A stretch of DNA of 6,761 nucleotides from Litorimonas sp049647245 (GTDB taxonomy: Bacteria > Pseudomonadota > Alphaproteobacteria > Caulobacterales > Maricaulaceae), in the NCBI GenBank assembly GCA_049647245.1, contig JBARXH010000307.1:1-6761 (forward strand), in the 5' to 3' direction. The notes beneath the pieces were generated by a model. That model made no database searches and was not told where the DNA came from. It saw nothing but the letters and a program-made list of their open reading frames with translations. Shown piece after piece: positions 1-6,761 of the stretch; the first letter of the stretch is position 1; every line of letters begins with the position of its first letter. A program made the position numbers and the translations under genes.

Positions 1-213
1 GCCGGTGATGAGCAGGCCAGCGCCGCCGTCCGCCCACGCGCCGTAGAGATTGACCAGACGGTCGCCCGGTATCTGTCCTGCGCTCCCGGGCAGGCTCTCT
101 TCGGCTGGAAAAGGCGGCTGGTCCGCCATGTTCTCCTCCATCGCCGCCTTGGCGATGCGGTTGGGCACGATCCGGCCGCAGGGCAGGGTGAGGGGGGTGA
201 AGAGCTCTGACAT
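1..213 (-). CDS. NADH:flavin oxidoreductase, Old Yellow Enzyme family (N-terminal part only)
   Basis: Only the first 71 codons are present; the gene continues past the left edge. The start is the ATG whose complement is CAT at 211-213, and the frame is open to base 1. The protein begins MSELFTPLTL, then has PNRIAKAAMEE (residues 17-27) and LYGAWADGGAGLLITG (56-71). This is the classic opening of the FMN-dependent Old Yellow Enzyme TIM barrel: the LF-P-L-G-NRI strand, the A-M segment that packs against FMN, and the second strand ending in GLLITG. Family members are cytosolic and use NAD(P)H to reduce activated alkenes such as enones or dienoyl-CoA. The substrate cannot be told from this fragment, and the active-site His and Tyr residues lie outside the window. 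About 10-15 residues between positions 31 and 51 (Pro/Glu/Gly-rich) look longer than the usual loop here. The Shine-Dalgarno is weak. The gene lies 86 nt downstream of the flavin-protein gene in the same direction. Confidence 0.85.
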   Translation of the reverse strand, partial: MSELFTPLTLPCGRIVPNRIAKAAMEENMADQPPFPAEESLPGSAGQIPGDRLVNLYGAWADGGAGLLITG

Positions 214-256
214 GAGCGCGGCTCTAGCGGCTCTCCCGGAAAAGCAAAAGTCCGGC

Positions 257-288
257 GTGTCCTCTTGTCGGGGTGTCCTCTTGCCGGG
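257..288. repeat. Two tandem 16-bp units, 15 of 16 identical
   Basis: Units 257-272 (GTGTCCTCTTGTCGGG) and 273-288 (GTGTCCTCTTGCCGGG) abut exactly and differ at one position (T268 versus C284). They fill much of the 86-nt gap between the stop of the flavin-protein gene (300) and the start of the oxidoreductase gene (213). A short inverted repeat, CCGGA-N10-TCCGG (236-255), lies beside them. With only two copies this may be a simple slippage duplication. A role as an operator for the oxidoreductase gene is possible but unsupported. Confidence 0.75.
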
Positions 289-299
289 TTTGGGCGGAC

Positions 300-827
300 T
301 CAAGCCGCGATGACGCGGCTTTTTCCGAGATCGGGCCGGCTTCCCGTCAGGTTCGCTTTGGCCGTCTCGTAGAGGAAGGTCAGCGGATTGCCGGTCGACG
401 CCCAGATGGCGGCCTCGCTCAGGTCGAACCGCAGCATCAGCAAGTCCGGGTCCTGCTGCCCGCCCGGAAACCAGCTCGCCGCGACCGGGTTCCAGAACCG
501 CCCGATCAGCACGCCGTCATGCTCCACCGGGAACAGACGGCCGCGCATCGAGACCTGGTAGTCGCTGTCGATATGCGCCGCGTCCACCGTGGCTCCGGGC
601 GCGTCCATCACGGCCCGGCCCAGATCGGACGCACGGCTGGAAAAGAAGTGGATGACGGCCTCGCCGTGGTTCCGGGCCTGCCGGATCGTGTCGCAGTCGA
701 TCTGCGGGGCCATGGGCTGCATGTGCTGATCCGCATCCGGCGAGCCCAGCATGAGACAGCGGGCGCTGCGCAGCTCTTCGAGCATCTGGATGCGGGGTTC
801 GGTTTCGAATTGTGTCAGATCGGCCAT
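300..827 (-). CDS. Pyridoxamine 5'-phosphate oxidase-like FMN-binding protein (general stress protein 26 type)
   Basis: This encodes 175 aa. The ATG at 827 is chosen over an upstream in-frame start at 944 because GGAG lies 5 nt before it and family-like sequence begins at this Met (MADLTQFETEP). The layout fits the split-barrel PNPOx-like fold: an opening helix (10-20), a strand RCLMLGS (23-29), HFFSSRASDLGRAV (60-73), and the C-terminal block RFWNPVAASWFPGG (110-123), then DPDLLMLRFDLSEAAIWAS (126-144). That Trp-Asn-Pro / Trp-Phe / Gly-Gly / DPDL pattern is characteristic of the small 'general stress protein 26' flavoproteins. Members bind FMN or a related flavin as cytosolic dimers; most have no proven substrate, and this is unlikely to be the true PdxH. 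It is 154 nt downstream of the membrane-protein gene, so it may have its own promoter. A LexA-like direct repeat lies just upstream of the start. Confidence 0.85.
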   Translation of the reverse strand: MADLTQFETEPRIQMLEELRSARCLMLGSPDADQHMQPMAPQIDCDTIRQARNHGEAVIHFFSSRASDLGRAVMDAPGATVDAAHIDSDYQVSMRGRLFPVEHDGVLIGRFWNPVAASWFPGGQQDPDLLMLRFDLSEAAIWASTGNPLTFLYETAKANLTGSRPDLGKSRVIAA

Positions 828-842
828 GGCGGCTCCAGACGG

Positions 843-857
843 GTTCAAGGCGGGTTC
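843..857. promoter_or_regulatory. LexA-box-like direct repeat GTTC-N7-GTTC
   Basis: GTTC at 843-846 and GTTC at 854-857 are separated by exactly seven bases, which is the alphaproteobacterial LexA operator pattern (GAAC-N7-GAAC on the gene's strand). It ends 16 nt before the ATG of the flavin-protein gene. Against it: the spacer is GC-rich whereas real boxes usually have an AT-rich centre, and eight fixed bases are expected by chance about 0.2 times in a window of this size. Treat it as a candidate only. Confidence 0.2.
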
Positions 858-981
858 GGGGCCCAAGGTACGGGCGGTGCGGAAATGTGTGCGTGTGGGA
901 GTCCTTACGGATGCCGGGCCGCGAACGTTCCCGCCTGCGCGCACAGGTCGCGCGGTGGGAGGGCGTCCTAAGGCAGCCTTG

Positions 982-1233
982 TCACCCGGGCGTCTTGCGC
1001 CGCCGCCATGCTTTCCACAGTCCGAACAGGCTGATCGCCAGCCAGAACACCTCGATCACGAAGCTCGCAAGATTGAAGGTGAACCAGAGCGAGACCATGA
1101 TCAGCACCGCGCCCAGCCCGTTCAGGGCCGAAAAGCGCCAGTCCTCCGCCGCCAACCGGTCCGTCTGGAGCGCGAAATAGGCAAACAGGATCAGCGCCAC
1201 GCCGGACAGGCCGACGAGATCGGGCAGGCTCAC
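982..1233 (-). CDS. Small membrane protein with three predicted helices (CBU_0592-like)
   Basis: This encodes 83 aa from a GTG start. The GTG overlaps the TGA of the upstream DUF6265-like gene as GTGA (1230-1233), so translation is probably coupled by re-initiation. Hydrophobic stretches at about residues 5-23, 36-52 and 56-74 predict three inner-membrane helices. The basic tail (WKAWRRRK, 73-80) should stay in the cytoplasm by the positive-inside rule. The pattern of a Gly-rich first helix, a short polar loop with DW, an LNGLGA second helix and a Trp-containing third helix resembles the small conserved membrane family labelled CBU_0592, which has no known function. That assignment is from memory and is moderately sure; that it is a real membrane-protein gene is much surer. 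It is the last gene of the coupled set. Confidence 0.8.
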   Translation of the reverse strand: MSLPDLVGLSGVALILFAYFALQTDRLAAEDWRFSALNGLGAVLIMVSLWFTFNLASFVIEVFWLAISLFGLWKAWRRRKTPG

Positions 1234-1775
1234 GGCGCGTCCGCACCCCTGCGGCTGTAACTCACGACATGGCGCGTCGGATTTCCCTCTCCGTCGGGCA
1301 GGACGAAGGCGACCAGAGCCCGGTCCGGGCCGTCGGGCGCGAATGTGATTCCGTCGAAATAGGCGGTTCCGTCCTCGAGAGCGACCAGCGTGCGGTCCAT
1401 GACCTGTTCATCCTCGCCTGCCGTTCCGAGGTCGGGGCCGAACAGCCGGTTCCTGTAGCTCAGCGTGCCGTCCACTTCGGAGAAGGAGGACAGTTCGTAG
1501 AGGAAAACCTCGCCCGTTTCCCCGGATGTCAGCCGGACGAGACCGGGCATGTGGCCGTTTTTGGGTGGCATGACGCGGTGCTCCACCGGCCCGCCGAAGA
1601 CGGTGCCGACCCAGAGGCCCTCGAACCAGGCGATCCCGTCCAGCGTGGCCTGCGGCGGGACCTGGCCCGTCTGTGCAAACCGCACTTCGATATTGTCGGA
1701 TTGCTCTGTCGCGCCGGCTCCGCCGACGAAGAGGAGCGCAGCGATCGCGAAGAGAAAGGCTCGGGGAAATGTCAT
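1230..1775 (-). CDS. Secreted DUF6265-like protein
   Basis: This encodes 181 aa. An N-terminal signal peptide is visible: an Arg at position 5, a hydrophobic core at 7-19 (FLFAIAALLFVGG) and a likely AGA cleavage site after residue 22, placing the mature protein in the periplasm. The mature part has a Trp-rich opening, IAWFEGLWVG (48-57), then VEHRVMPP (64-71) and MPGLVR (76-81). It continues with paired beta-strand blocks including FLYELSSF (91-98) and GTLSYRNR (103-110), and ends in RHVVSYSRR. This order (W-G-W-G, an E-x-W/R-x-x-P strand, then G-x-x-R) is what I associate with the small beta-barrel domain DUF6265, whose function is unknown. The gene starts 17 nt after the alkB stop, with AAGGG about 9 nt before the ATG, and its stop overlaps the GTG of the next gene. 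It therefore sits in the middle of a coupled operon. Confidence 0.8.
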   Translation of the reverse strand: MTFPRAFLFAIAALLFVGGAGATEQSDNIEVRFAQTGQVPPQATLDGIAWFEGLWVGTVFGGPVEHRVMPPKNGHMPGLVRLTSGETGEVFLYELSSFSEVDGTLSYRNRLFGPDLGTAGEDEQVMDRTLVALEDGTAYFDGITFAPDGPDRALVAFVLPDGEGNPTRHVVSYSRRGADAP

Positions 1776-1792
1776 TCCCGGCCCTTAGCGGA

Positions 1793-2416
1793 TCATCCCA
1801 CGACACGCATCGTCAAATTTATCCGGCCGCCCTTGGGCACCAGCGCGCTGTCTCCGTAATGGACCTTGGTCACGGCGTGGTGGCAGCGACGCGCCTCGCC
1901 CGCCAGTACCACAACGTCGCCGGAGAACAGCTTGAGGCCCTGGGTGGGCCCGCCGCGCGTCACGCCACCGATGCGGTAGAGCGCCGGATCGCCGAGGCTG
2001 ACGGACACGACCGGGGCGTTCAGATCCCGCTCGTCCCGATCCACGTGATAGCCCATCTTCGCGCCCCGCCCCCCGTCGGCATCCGCGCGGTACCAGTTGA
2101 TCAAGCAGGCTTCGGGCGGCTCCGGCCAATCTGTGACCGCGTGCCACAGCGCCAGCAGGCGGTCCGGCAAAGGTGGCCACGGCGCGCCTGTCCCGGGATG
2201 GCGCGGCTGGTAGCGGTAGCCGCCCTGCCGGTCCGTCACCCACCCCAGCGGCCCGAAATTGCTCATCACCACGGAAAGCGGCGCCCCCGTGCGCGGCATG
2301 GTCGGCTGGAAGAAGGGAGCGCTGGCCACGGCGTCCCGAATTTCGCCGATCAACGCTGCCTGTTCGCCGGGGTCGAAGTAGAGCGGGTGGTGGGAGAAGC
2401 CGGGCGGAAAGGTCAT
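1793..2416 (-). CDS. alkB: Alpha-ketoglutarate-dependent dioxygenase AlkB (DNA/RNA alkylation repair)
   Basis: This encodes 207 aa and covers the whole catalytic domain. AlkB enzymes use Fe(II), 2-oxoglutarate and O2 to oxidise methyl groups on bases such as 1-methyladenine and 3-methylcytosine, releasing formaldehyde and restoring the base. All key residues are visible: 2OG-binding N-W-Y at N107/Y109; the iron ligands in HVD (H124, D126) and H180 in RRCHHAV; and the R-x5-R pair R198/R204 in GRINLTMR. The spacing from D126 to H180 (54) equals that of E. coli AlkB (D133 to H187). The stretch between Y109 and H124 is six residues longer than in E. coli, adding Asp/Gly-rich sequence near the active site. 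The ATG overlaps the stop of the upstream lipoprotein gene (ATGA, 2413-2416), and the DUF6265-like gene follows after 17 nt. No ada or ogt partner is in the window. Confidence 0.95.
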   Translation of the reverse strand: MTFPPGFSHHPLYFDPGEQAALIGEIRDAVASAPFFQPTMPRTGAPLSVVMSNFGPLGWVTDRQGGYRYQPRHPGTGAPWPPLPDRLLALWHAVTDWPEPPEACLINWYRADADGGRGAKMGYHVDRDERDLNAPVVSVSLGDPALYRIGGVTRGGPTQGLKLFSGDVVVLAGEARRCHHAVTKVHYGDSALVPKGGRINLTMRVVG

Positions 2417-3858
2417 TCCGGAAACGTGACGGACTGGAGCGTGTCGTCCATGATCTCAACCTCGGCGCCTACCGCCTCCATGAGACTCAGGATCTCCTGC
2501 TTCGGTTCCGCCACGCGTTCGGACACCAGCTTGCGCATGCGTGCCCGGATATCCGCTTCGGCACCCATCTCCGCCATTGCCGCGAAGTAGGTGTCGAGGT
2601 TCAGCTCGCCATGGGCGGCCGCGCGGCGGCCCAGAGCCGTCCAGAAGGCTCCGATGCGGCCATCGTCCAGTGCGGCGACCGTGATGCGAAACAGCATGTC
2701 GCCGCAATCGTAGGAGATGCGCGAATTGGCCCTCAACGCTTCAGGGAGTGTCGCGCCGGAAAGCGCAGCGCTACAGGTTTCGAGATTTGAGGCGTATTTT
2801 CTCATCACGAAGGCCCGGTCTGCATCGTTCATCGTCTCCAGGATCCGGCTGGCCGCCGCATCGGCCATGCCTTCTTCGATCCAGTCGAGCGTGTGCGGCA
2901 CACCGGGGCCTTCGGACTGCATCTGGAAAAGGTGGGCGGACTCGTGCGCCAGGAAATGACGCAGATAGGCCCTGACGCCCGGCGTCCCGCGTGTCAGCGC
3001 CTCGCCTTCCGCCTGCAGGACAAGGAGGTTGCCCGGCAGGGCCCCGCCGGTCAGCGATATCCCACTATCCTCGAAGCCTTGTGCCGCGAATAGGATGGAT
3101 GCGGGCTCGTCGAGCGGCGCGCCGAACATTGCTTCCAGCGCGTCGAATAGGCGTGGCAGGTCTGCGTTGAGATTTGCCGTCAGATCCTTCGGGAGGCCCG
3201 GATCGACGACTCCGGTGAAGCTGTCGCCCCGTGCGCGCTCCGTGTCTCCGACATAGGCATAGTCGAACCCAAAGGCTTCGGATGTGAATGTCCCGTCCCA
3301 GCTTCGGCCGTCGCCCATAAGAGGCCGGTCCGTTCGCAAGGTCACGGTCTGGCCGCGCAGGGCGTCTTCACGCCCTGACAGAGAGCCACCCGTCGCCGCG
3401 AGCGCTTCGGCGTCCTTGAACGGAAGAAGCGCGAAGGCTGTAAGAAAGACCGCGACCCCGCCGTCGGAGAACGCGATGAACGGCGTGTAGTCGGAATCGA
3501 TCCCGCTCTTGTGTGGGTCGAATTCCAGGACGACCGGCGATGGTCGTGCGTCCGGAAGCACGATCGCATCGATGCCCGCGATCCGCCTGACGGACACGCC
3601 GGGCGTGACGGGGCGAAAGCTCCTCATGCGGTAATCGCCGCGCGACCGGATGAAGGCCAAGGCTCCGGCCTGGCCGTCATGTTCAACGCTCAGAATCCAG
3701 GGACCCGAGCCACCATCGGTCACGATCGTTCTAAGAGGGACCGCGGATTCGGCTTGAGACGGTGAAGGTGGCACCGACGTCTGCTGAGCCGATCCGGCAT
3801 GTTCGGGGCTACAGGCCGCGGCGAGAAACCCTGCCGCCAGCAAGAAGACGAAACGCAT
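2413..3858 (-). CDS. Lipoprotein with HExxH zinc-metallopeptidase-like domain
   Basis: This encodes 481 aa. The N-terminus is a lipoprotein signal: Arg2, hydrophobic core 3-12 and lipobox A-A-A-C with Cys16 as the lipidation site, followed by a Ser/Pro/Gln-rich linker (17-42). The protein is therefore probably anchored at the envelope facing the periplasm. In the C-terminal half, LAHESAHLFQ (303-312) contains HExxH (H305, E306, H309), and DWIEEGMADAAA (325-336) lies about 20 residues later, with E328 or E329 able to act as third zinc ligand. This is the gluzincin (peptidase MA clan) arrangement, and the E-E-G-x-A-D block is common in such peptidases. The first 240 residues are strand-rich and unassigned. 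C362 and C385 could form a disulfide. No precise family is recognised and proteolysis is inferred, not shown. The start is supported by GGGAGG six nt upstream of the ATG. The stop overlaps the alkB start as ATGA. Confidence 0.85.
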   Translation of the reverse strand: MRFVFLLAAGFLAAACSPEHAGSAQQTSVPPSPSQAESAVPLRTIVTDGGSGPWILSVEHDGQAGALAFIRSRGDYRMRSFRPVTPGVSVRRIAGIDAIVLPDARPSPVVLEFDPHKSGIDSDYTPFIAFSDGGVAVFLTAFALLPFKDAEALAATGGSLSGREDALRGQTVTLRTDRPLMGDGRSWDGTFTSEAFGFDYAYVGDTERARGDSFTGVVDPGLPKDLTANLNADLPRLFDALEAMFGAPLDEPASILFAAQGFEDSGISLTGGALPGNLLVLQAEGEALTRGTPGVRAYLRHFLAHESAHLFQMQSEGPGVPHTLDWIEEGMADAAASRILETMNDADRAFVMRKYASNLETCSAALSGATLPEALRANSRISYDCGDMLFRITVAALDDGRIGAFWTALGRRAAAHGELNLDTYFAAMAEMGAEADIRARMRKLVSERVAEPKQEILSLMEAVGAEVEIMDDTLQSVTFPE

Positions 3859-3880
3859 GATTTTCCTCCCAATCCTGGAC

Positions 3881-4065
3881 TCACGCCGTTATCCCGGCTT
3901 CGGCATCAAGACCGAAGAGGTCCGTGATCGTCCACGATACTCCGGACACAAGGCGTGCGTCGGACTCGACGAGGGTCAAGCCCCACGTCGCCCAGAAGCG
4001 CCACAAGGTCCCGGCGCACAGGCGGCCCGGAGCAGACGTGCGCCGATCGTGACGTCCCGTTTCAT
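3881..4065 (-). pseudogene. Probable small gene broken by a frameshift (about 61 codons if restored)
   Basis: An ATG at 4065 has a good Shine-Dalgarno, GGGAGAG about 6 nt upstream. Its frame reads MKRDVTIGARLLRAACAPG and then degrades into low-GC3, Gly/Arg/Ser-rich sequence, stopping at 3976. In the -1 frame, from about 4009, a good reading continues with high GC3: TLWRFWATWGLTLVESDARL, then VSGVSWTITDLFGLDAEAGITA, stopping at 3881-3883. Joined near 4005-4012 the two parts make one 61-residue protein with a basic N-terminus and a Trp-rich, amphipathic or weakly hydrophobic middle, perhaps membrane-associated. The stop lies 22 nt before the lipoprotein gene, as expected for the first gene of that operon. 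I do not recognise the family. Alternatives are a sequencing error, a genuine pseudogene, programmed -1 frameshifting, or an intact 41-codon gene starting at TTG 4006 (poorly placed ribosome-binding site). Confidence 0.4.
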
Positions 4066-4180
4066 GGCGGTCTCTCCCATCCGTTTCTCTGGTGGATCCG
4101 GCCGCGTCCGCGCAAGTGAAAAGCCCGGAAGGTCCCGGAAAGGCGACTGTTCGGGCGGTTCAACTTTCTTGGATAAGCCC

Positions 4181-4208
4181 CTTGAGCTTGCGTTTTTCCC
4201 TCCCATAT
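4181..4208 (+). promoter_or_regulatory. Sigma-32 (RpoH) heat-shock promoter of dnaK
   Basis: The -35 element CTTGAG (4181-4186, preceded by CCC) and the -10 element TCCCATAT (4201-4208) are separated by 14 bases. The E. coli RpoH consensus is CTTGAA, 13-15 bases, CCCCATNT, and E. coli dnaK P1 has the same 14-base spacing. This is a match at 5 of 6 and 6 of the 7 specified positions (N excluded). Transcription should start near 4214-4216, giving a leader of about 100 nt before the dnaK ATG. It implies induction on heat or misfolding stress, with feedback through DnaK on RpoH as in other proteobacteria (known for the family, inferred here). Confidence 0.85.
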
Positions 4209-4298
4209 CGGGTCACGAACGCAGCCGCCGGGCCTCGTCGAGGACGCGCGGCCGCTCGCAACACTTTGATTTTGCTGGACGCTGCGAAGGCAGGTCCC

Positions 4299-4307
4299 AG
4301 GAGGAGG
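4299..4307 (+). promoter_or_regulatory. Strong Shine-Dalgarno that fixes the dnaK start
   Basis: AGGAGGAGG lies 9 nt before the ATG at 4317. The reading frame is open for 75 more codons upstream, back to an ATG at 4092, so this site together with the conserved DnaK N-terminus (MSKVIGIDLG) decides the start. The upstream extension also spans the heat-shock promoter, so it cannot be translated from that transcript. Confidence 0.9.
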
Positions 4308-4316
4308 AACACCCCT

Positions 4317-6242
<1,926 letters not shown>

Positions 6243-6255
6243 GGGCCTCACCTCC

Positions 6256-6281
6256 AAGACCCCGCTCCGGCGGGGTCTTTT
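6256..6281 (+). terminator. Intrinsic terminator of dnaK
   Basis: A 10-bp perfect stem (6256-6265 AAGACCCCGC with 6270-6279 GCGGGGTCTT) closes a 4-base loop (TCCG). It ends in a run of four T (6278-6281), starting 13 nt after the dnaK stop. The GC-rich stem and T run fit Rho-independent termination, separating dnaK from the following methyltransferase gene. Confidence 0.93.
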
Positions 6282-6302
6282 CGCATCGCGGTCCGAAGGG
6301 AT

Positions 6303-6327
6303 CGTCCGCGCCTCGGGAATGCGGACG
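6303..6327. repeat. Inverted repeat upstream of the methyltransferase gene
   Basis: CGTCCGC (6303-6309) and GCGGACG (6321-6327) are perfect 7-base arms around an 11-base centre that could itself pair weakly (CC with GG). It lies 13 nt before the proposed ATG at 6341. It has no T run, so it is not a terminator. It could be a leader hairpin or an operator, or chance in GC-rich DNA. Confidence 0.35.
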
Positions 6328-6340
6328 GGCGGACGGCAGG

Positions 6341-6761
6341 ATGCATTTCGTCATGGGGACTTCCACACAGCACAAGACGTTCGGCCACCATGCGCTTTCG
6401 CGCTGGCGCGAGCGTGTCCGGCAGGGTGCGGGCCATTGCGCCGACACGCGCACCGGGCGCTGGGCAATCAGCCTGCGGCGCAAGCTGGCGCTGCGCGGTC
6501 TCGCGGAGCCGTTCGACGTGGAAGTCGCCCCCGGTGTCCGCGCCCGCCTCTACCCGTCCGGCAACCGCTGCGAAAAGCGGGCCGTGGCCGGGGTGCAGGT
6601 CTGGGACGCGGCCGAACGCGCCGCGCTCGAAACTGCGGTGAACGGCGGCGAAGACCGGTTCGTCTTCCTCGATGTCGGCGCGAATGCCGGTCTCTACACG
6701 CTGTTCGTCAACGCCTATGCCCGGGCGGTGCGCCGACCCGTGCGGCTCGTCGCCGTGGAAC
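6341..6761 (+). CDS. FkbM-family SAM-dependent methyltransferase (N-terminal part only)
   Basis: The frame is open from 6341 to the right edge (140 complete codons, no stop), so the C-terminus lies outside the window. The start could be ATG 6341 or the in-frame ATG 6353; the second has AGG about 12 nt upstream, while the first is helped by GGACGG 4-9 nt upstream. Residues 76-83 (RCEKRAVA) and 88-96 (VWDAAERAA) match the region that precedes the methyltransferase core in FkbM proteins. FLDVGANAGLYTLF (109-122) is the SAM-binding motif I, with the characteristic D-x-G-A-N-x-G. RLVAVE at the very edge is the start of motif II, whose acidic residue contacts the SAM ribose. FkbM members O-methylate sugars, polyketides or other small substrates; the substrate here cannot be told. 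It follows the dnaK terminator by 59 nt and is likely an independent unit. Confidence 0.85.
   Translation, partial: MHFVMGTSTQHKTFGHHALSRWRERVRQGAGHCADTRTGRWAISLRRKLALRGLAEPFDVEVAPGVRARLYPSGNRCEKRAVAGVQVWDAAERAALETAVNGGEDRFVFLDVGANAGLYTLFVNAYARAVRRPVRLVAVE

Larger units (their letters stand above)
3859..4316. other. Divergent intergenic region between the lipoprotein operon and dnaK
   Basis: These 458 bases separate two divergently read units. The left half (3881-4065) holds a probable frameshifted small gene on the minus strand. The right half holds the dnaK heat-shock promoter (4181-4208), a roughly 100-nt leader and the dnaK ribosome-binding site. No CIRCE inverted repeat is seen, which fits sigma-32 rather than HrcA control. 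A short direct repeat CCCGGAA occurs at 4124-4130 and 4134-4140, and a small hairpin CCTC-GTC-GAGG lies near 4233-4243 in the leader. I could not identify a convincing promoter for the minus-strand operon here. Confidence 0.6.

Noticed and set aside
828..944. A longer start for the flavin-protein gene, 39 codons upstream (944).
   Set aside because: The added residues are Arg/Thr/Pro-rich and unlike the family, whereas the ATG at 827 has GGAG at good spacing and the expected N-terminus.
970..980. AAGGC-A-GCCTT palindrome just after the membrane-protein gene, considered as an operon terminator.
   Set aside because: The usable stem is only 4 bp with a 3-base loop and there is no T run on the transcribed strand.
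2505..2520. GTTC...GTTC pair inside the lipoprotein gene, considered as a LexA box.
   Set aside because: The spacer is eight bases and the site lies well inside a coding region.
1673..2590. A 305-codon plus-strand frame opposite alkB and its neighbours.
   Set aside because: It is a shadow of the minus-strand genes: its product is Arg/His/Ala-rich, while the opposite strand encodes intact AlkB with every catalytic residue.
4149..4161. GTTC...GTTC pair upstream of dnaK, considered as a LexA box.
   Set aside because: The spacer is five bases, not the seven required of alphaproteobacterial LexA operators.
4092..4316. A 75-codon N-terminal extension of DnaK from the ATG at 4092.
   Set aside because: It would include the heat-shock promoter, lacks a good ribosome-binding site and has no counterpart in DnaK proteins. 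The ATG at 4317 has AGGAGGAGG and the canonical MSKVIGIDLG start.

Overview
The window is GC-rich (roughly two thirds G+C), densely packed and dominated by C/G third codon positions. The gene types and their sequences point to an alphaproteobacterium. My best guess is the Maricaulales/Hyphomonadaceae/Rhodobacterales end of the class, an impression from protein style that was not tested by any search. This is ordinary chromosome: I see no transposase, phage gene, CRISPR array, tRNA or rRNA.

Layout. The left 4.07 kb is read from the minus strand. In transcription order (right to left) it holds a small gene that looks frameshifted (4065-3881), a lipoprotein with an HExxH zinc-peptidase signature (3858-2413), an AlkB-type DNA/RNA dealkylase (2416-1793), a secreted DUF6265-like protein (1775-1230), a three-helix membrane protein (1233-982), a separately spaced PNPOx-like flavin protein (827-300), and the first 71 codons of an Old Yellow Enzyme-type oxidoreductase (213-1, cut by the window edge). 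Three of the junctions are tight: ATGA overlap, 17-nt gap and GTGA overlap. The lipoprotein, alkB, DUF6265 and membrane genes therefore look like one translationally coupled operon, and the frameshifted gene sits 22 nt upstream as a possible former leader gene.

The right part is read from the plus strand. A textbook sigma-32 heat-shock promoter (4181-4208) drives dnaK (4317-6242), which ends at a strong intrinsic terminator (6256-6281). A FkbM-type methyltransferase begins at 6341 and runs off the right edge. dnaJ, the usual alphaproteobacterial partner directly after dnaK, is not there.

Most interesting points: the unassigned HExxH lipoprotein coupled to alkB and two envelope proteins of unknown function; the probable frameshifted gene at the head of that operon; the separation of dnaK from dnaJ; and a LexA-like direct repeat next to the start of the flavin-protein gene. 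I found no convincing previously undescribed multi-gene system. The coupled operon is the nearest candidate, and its joint function is unknown.
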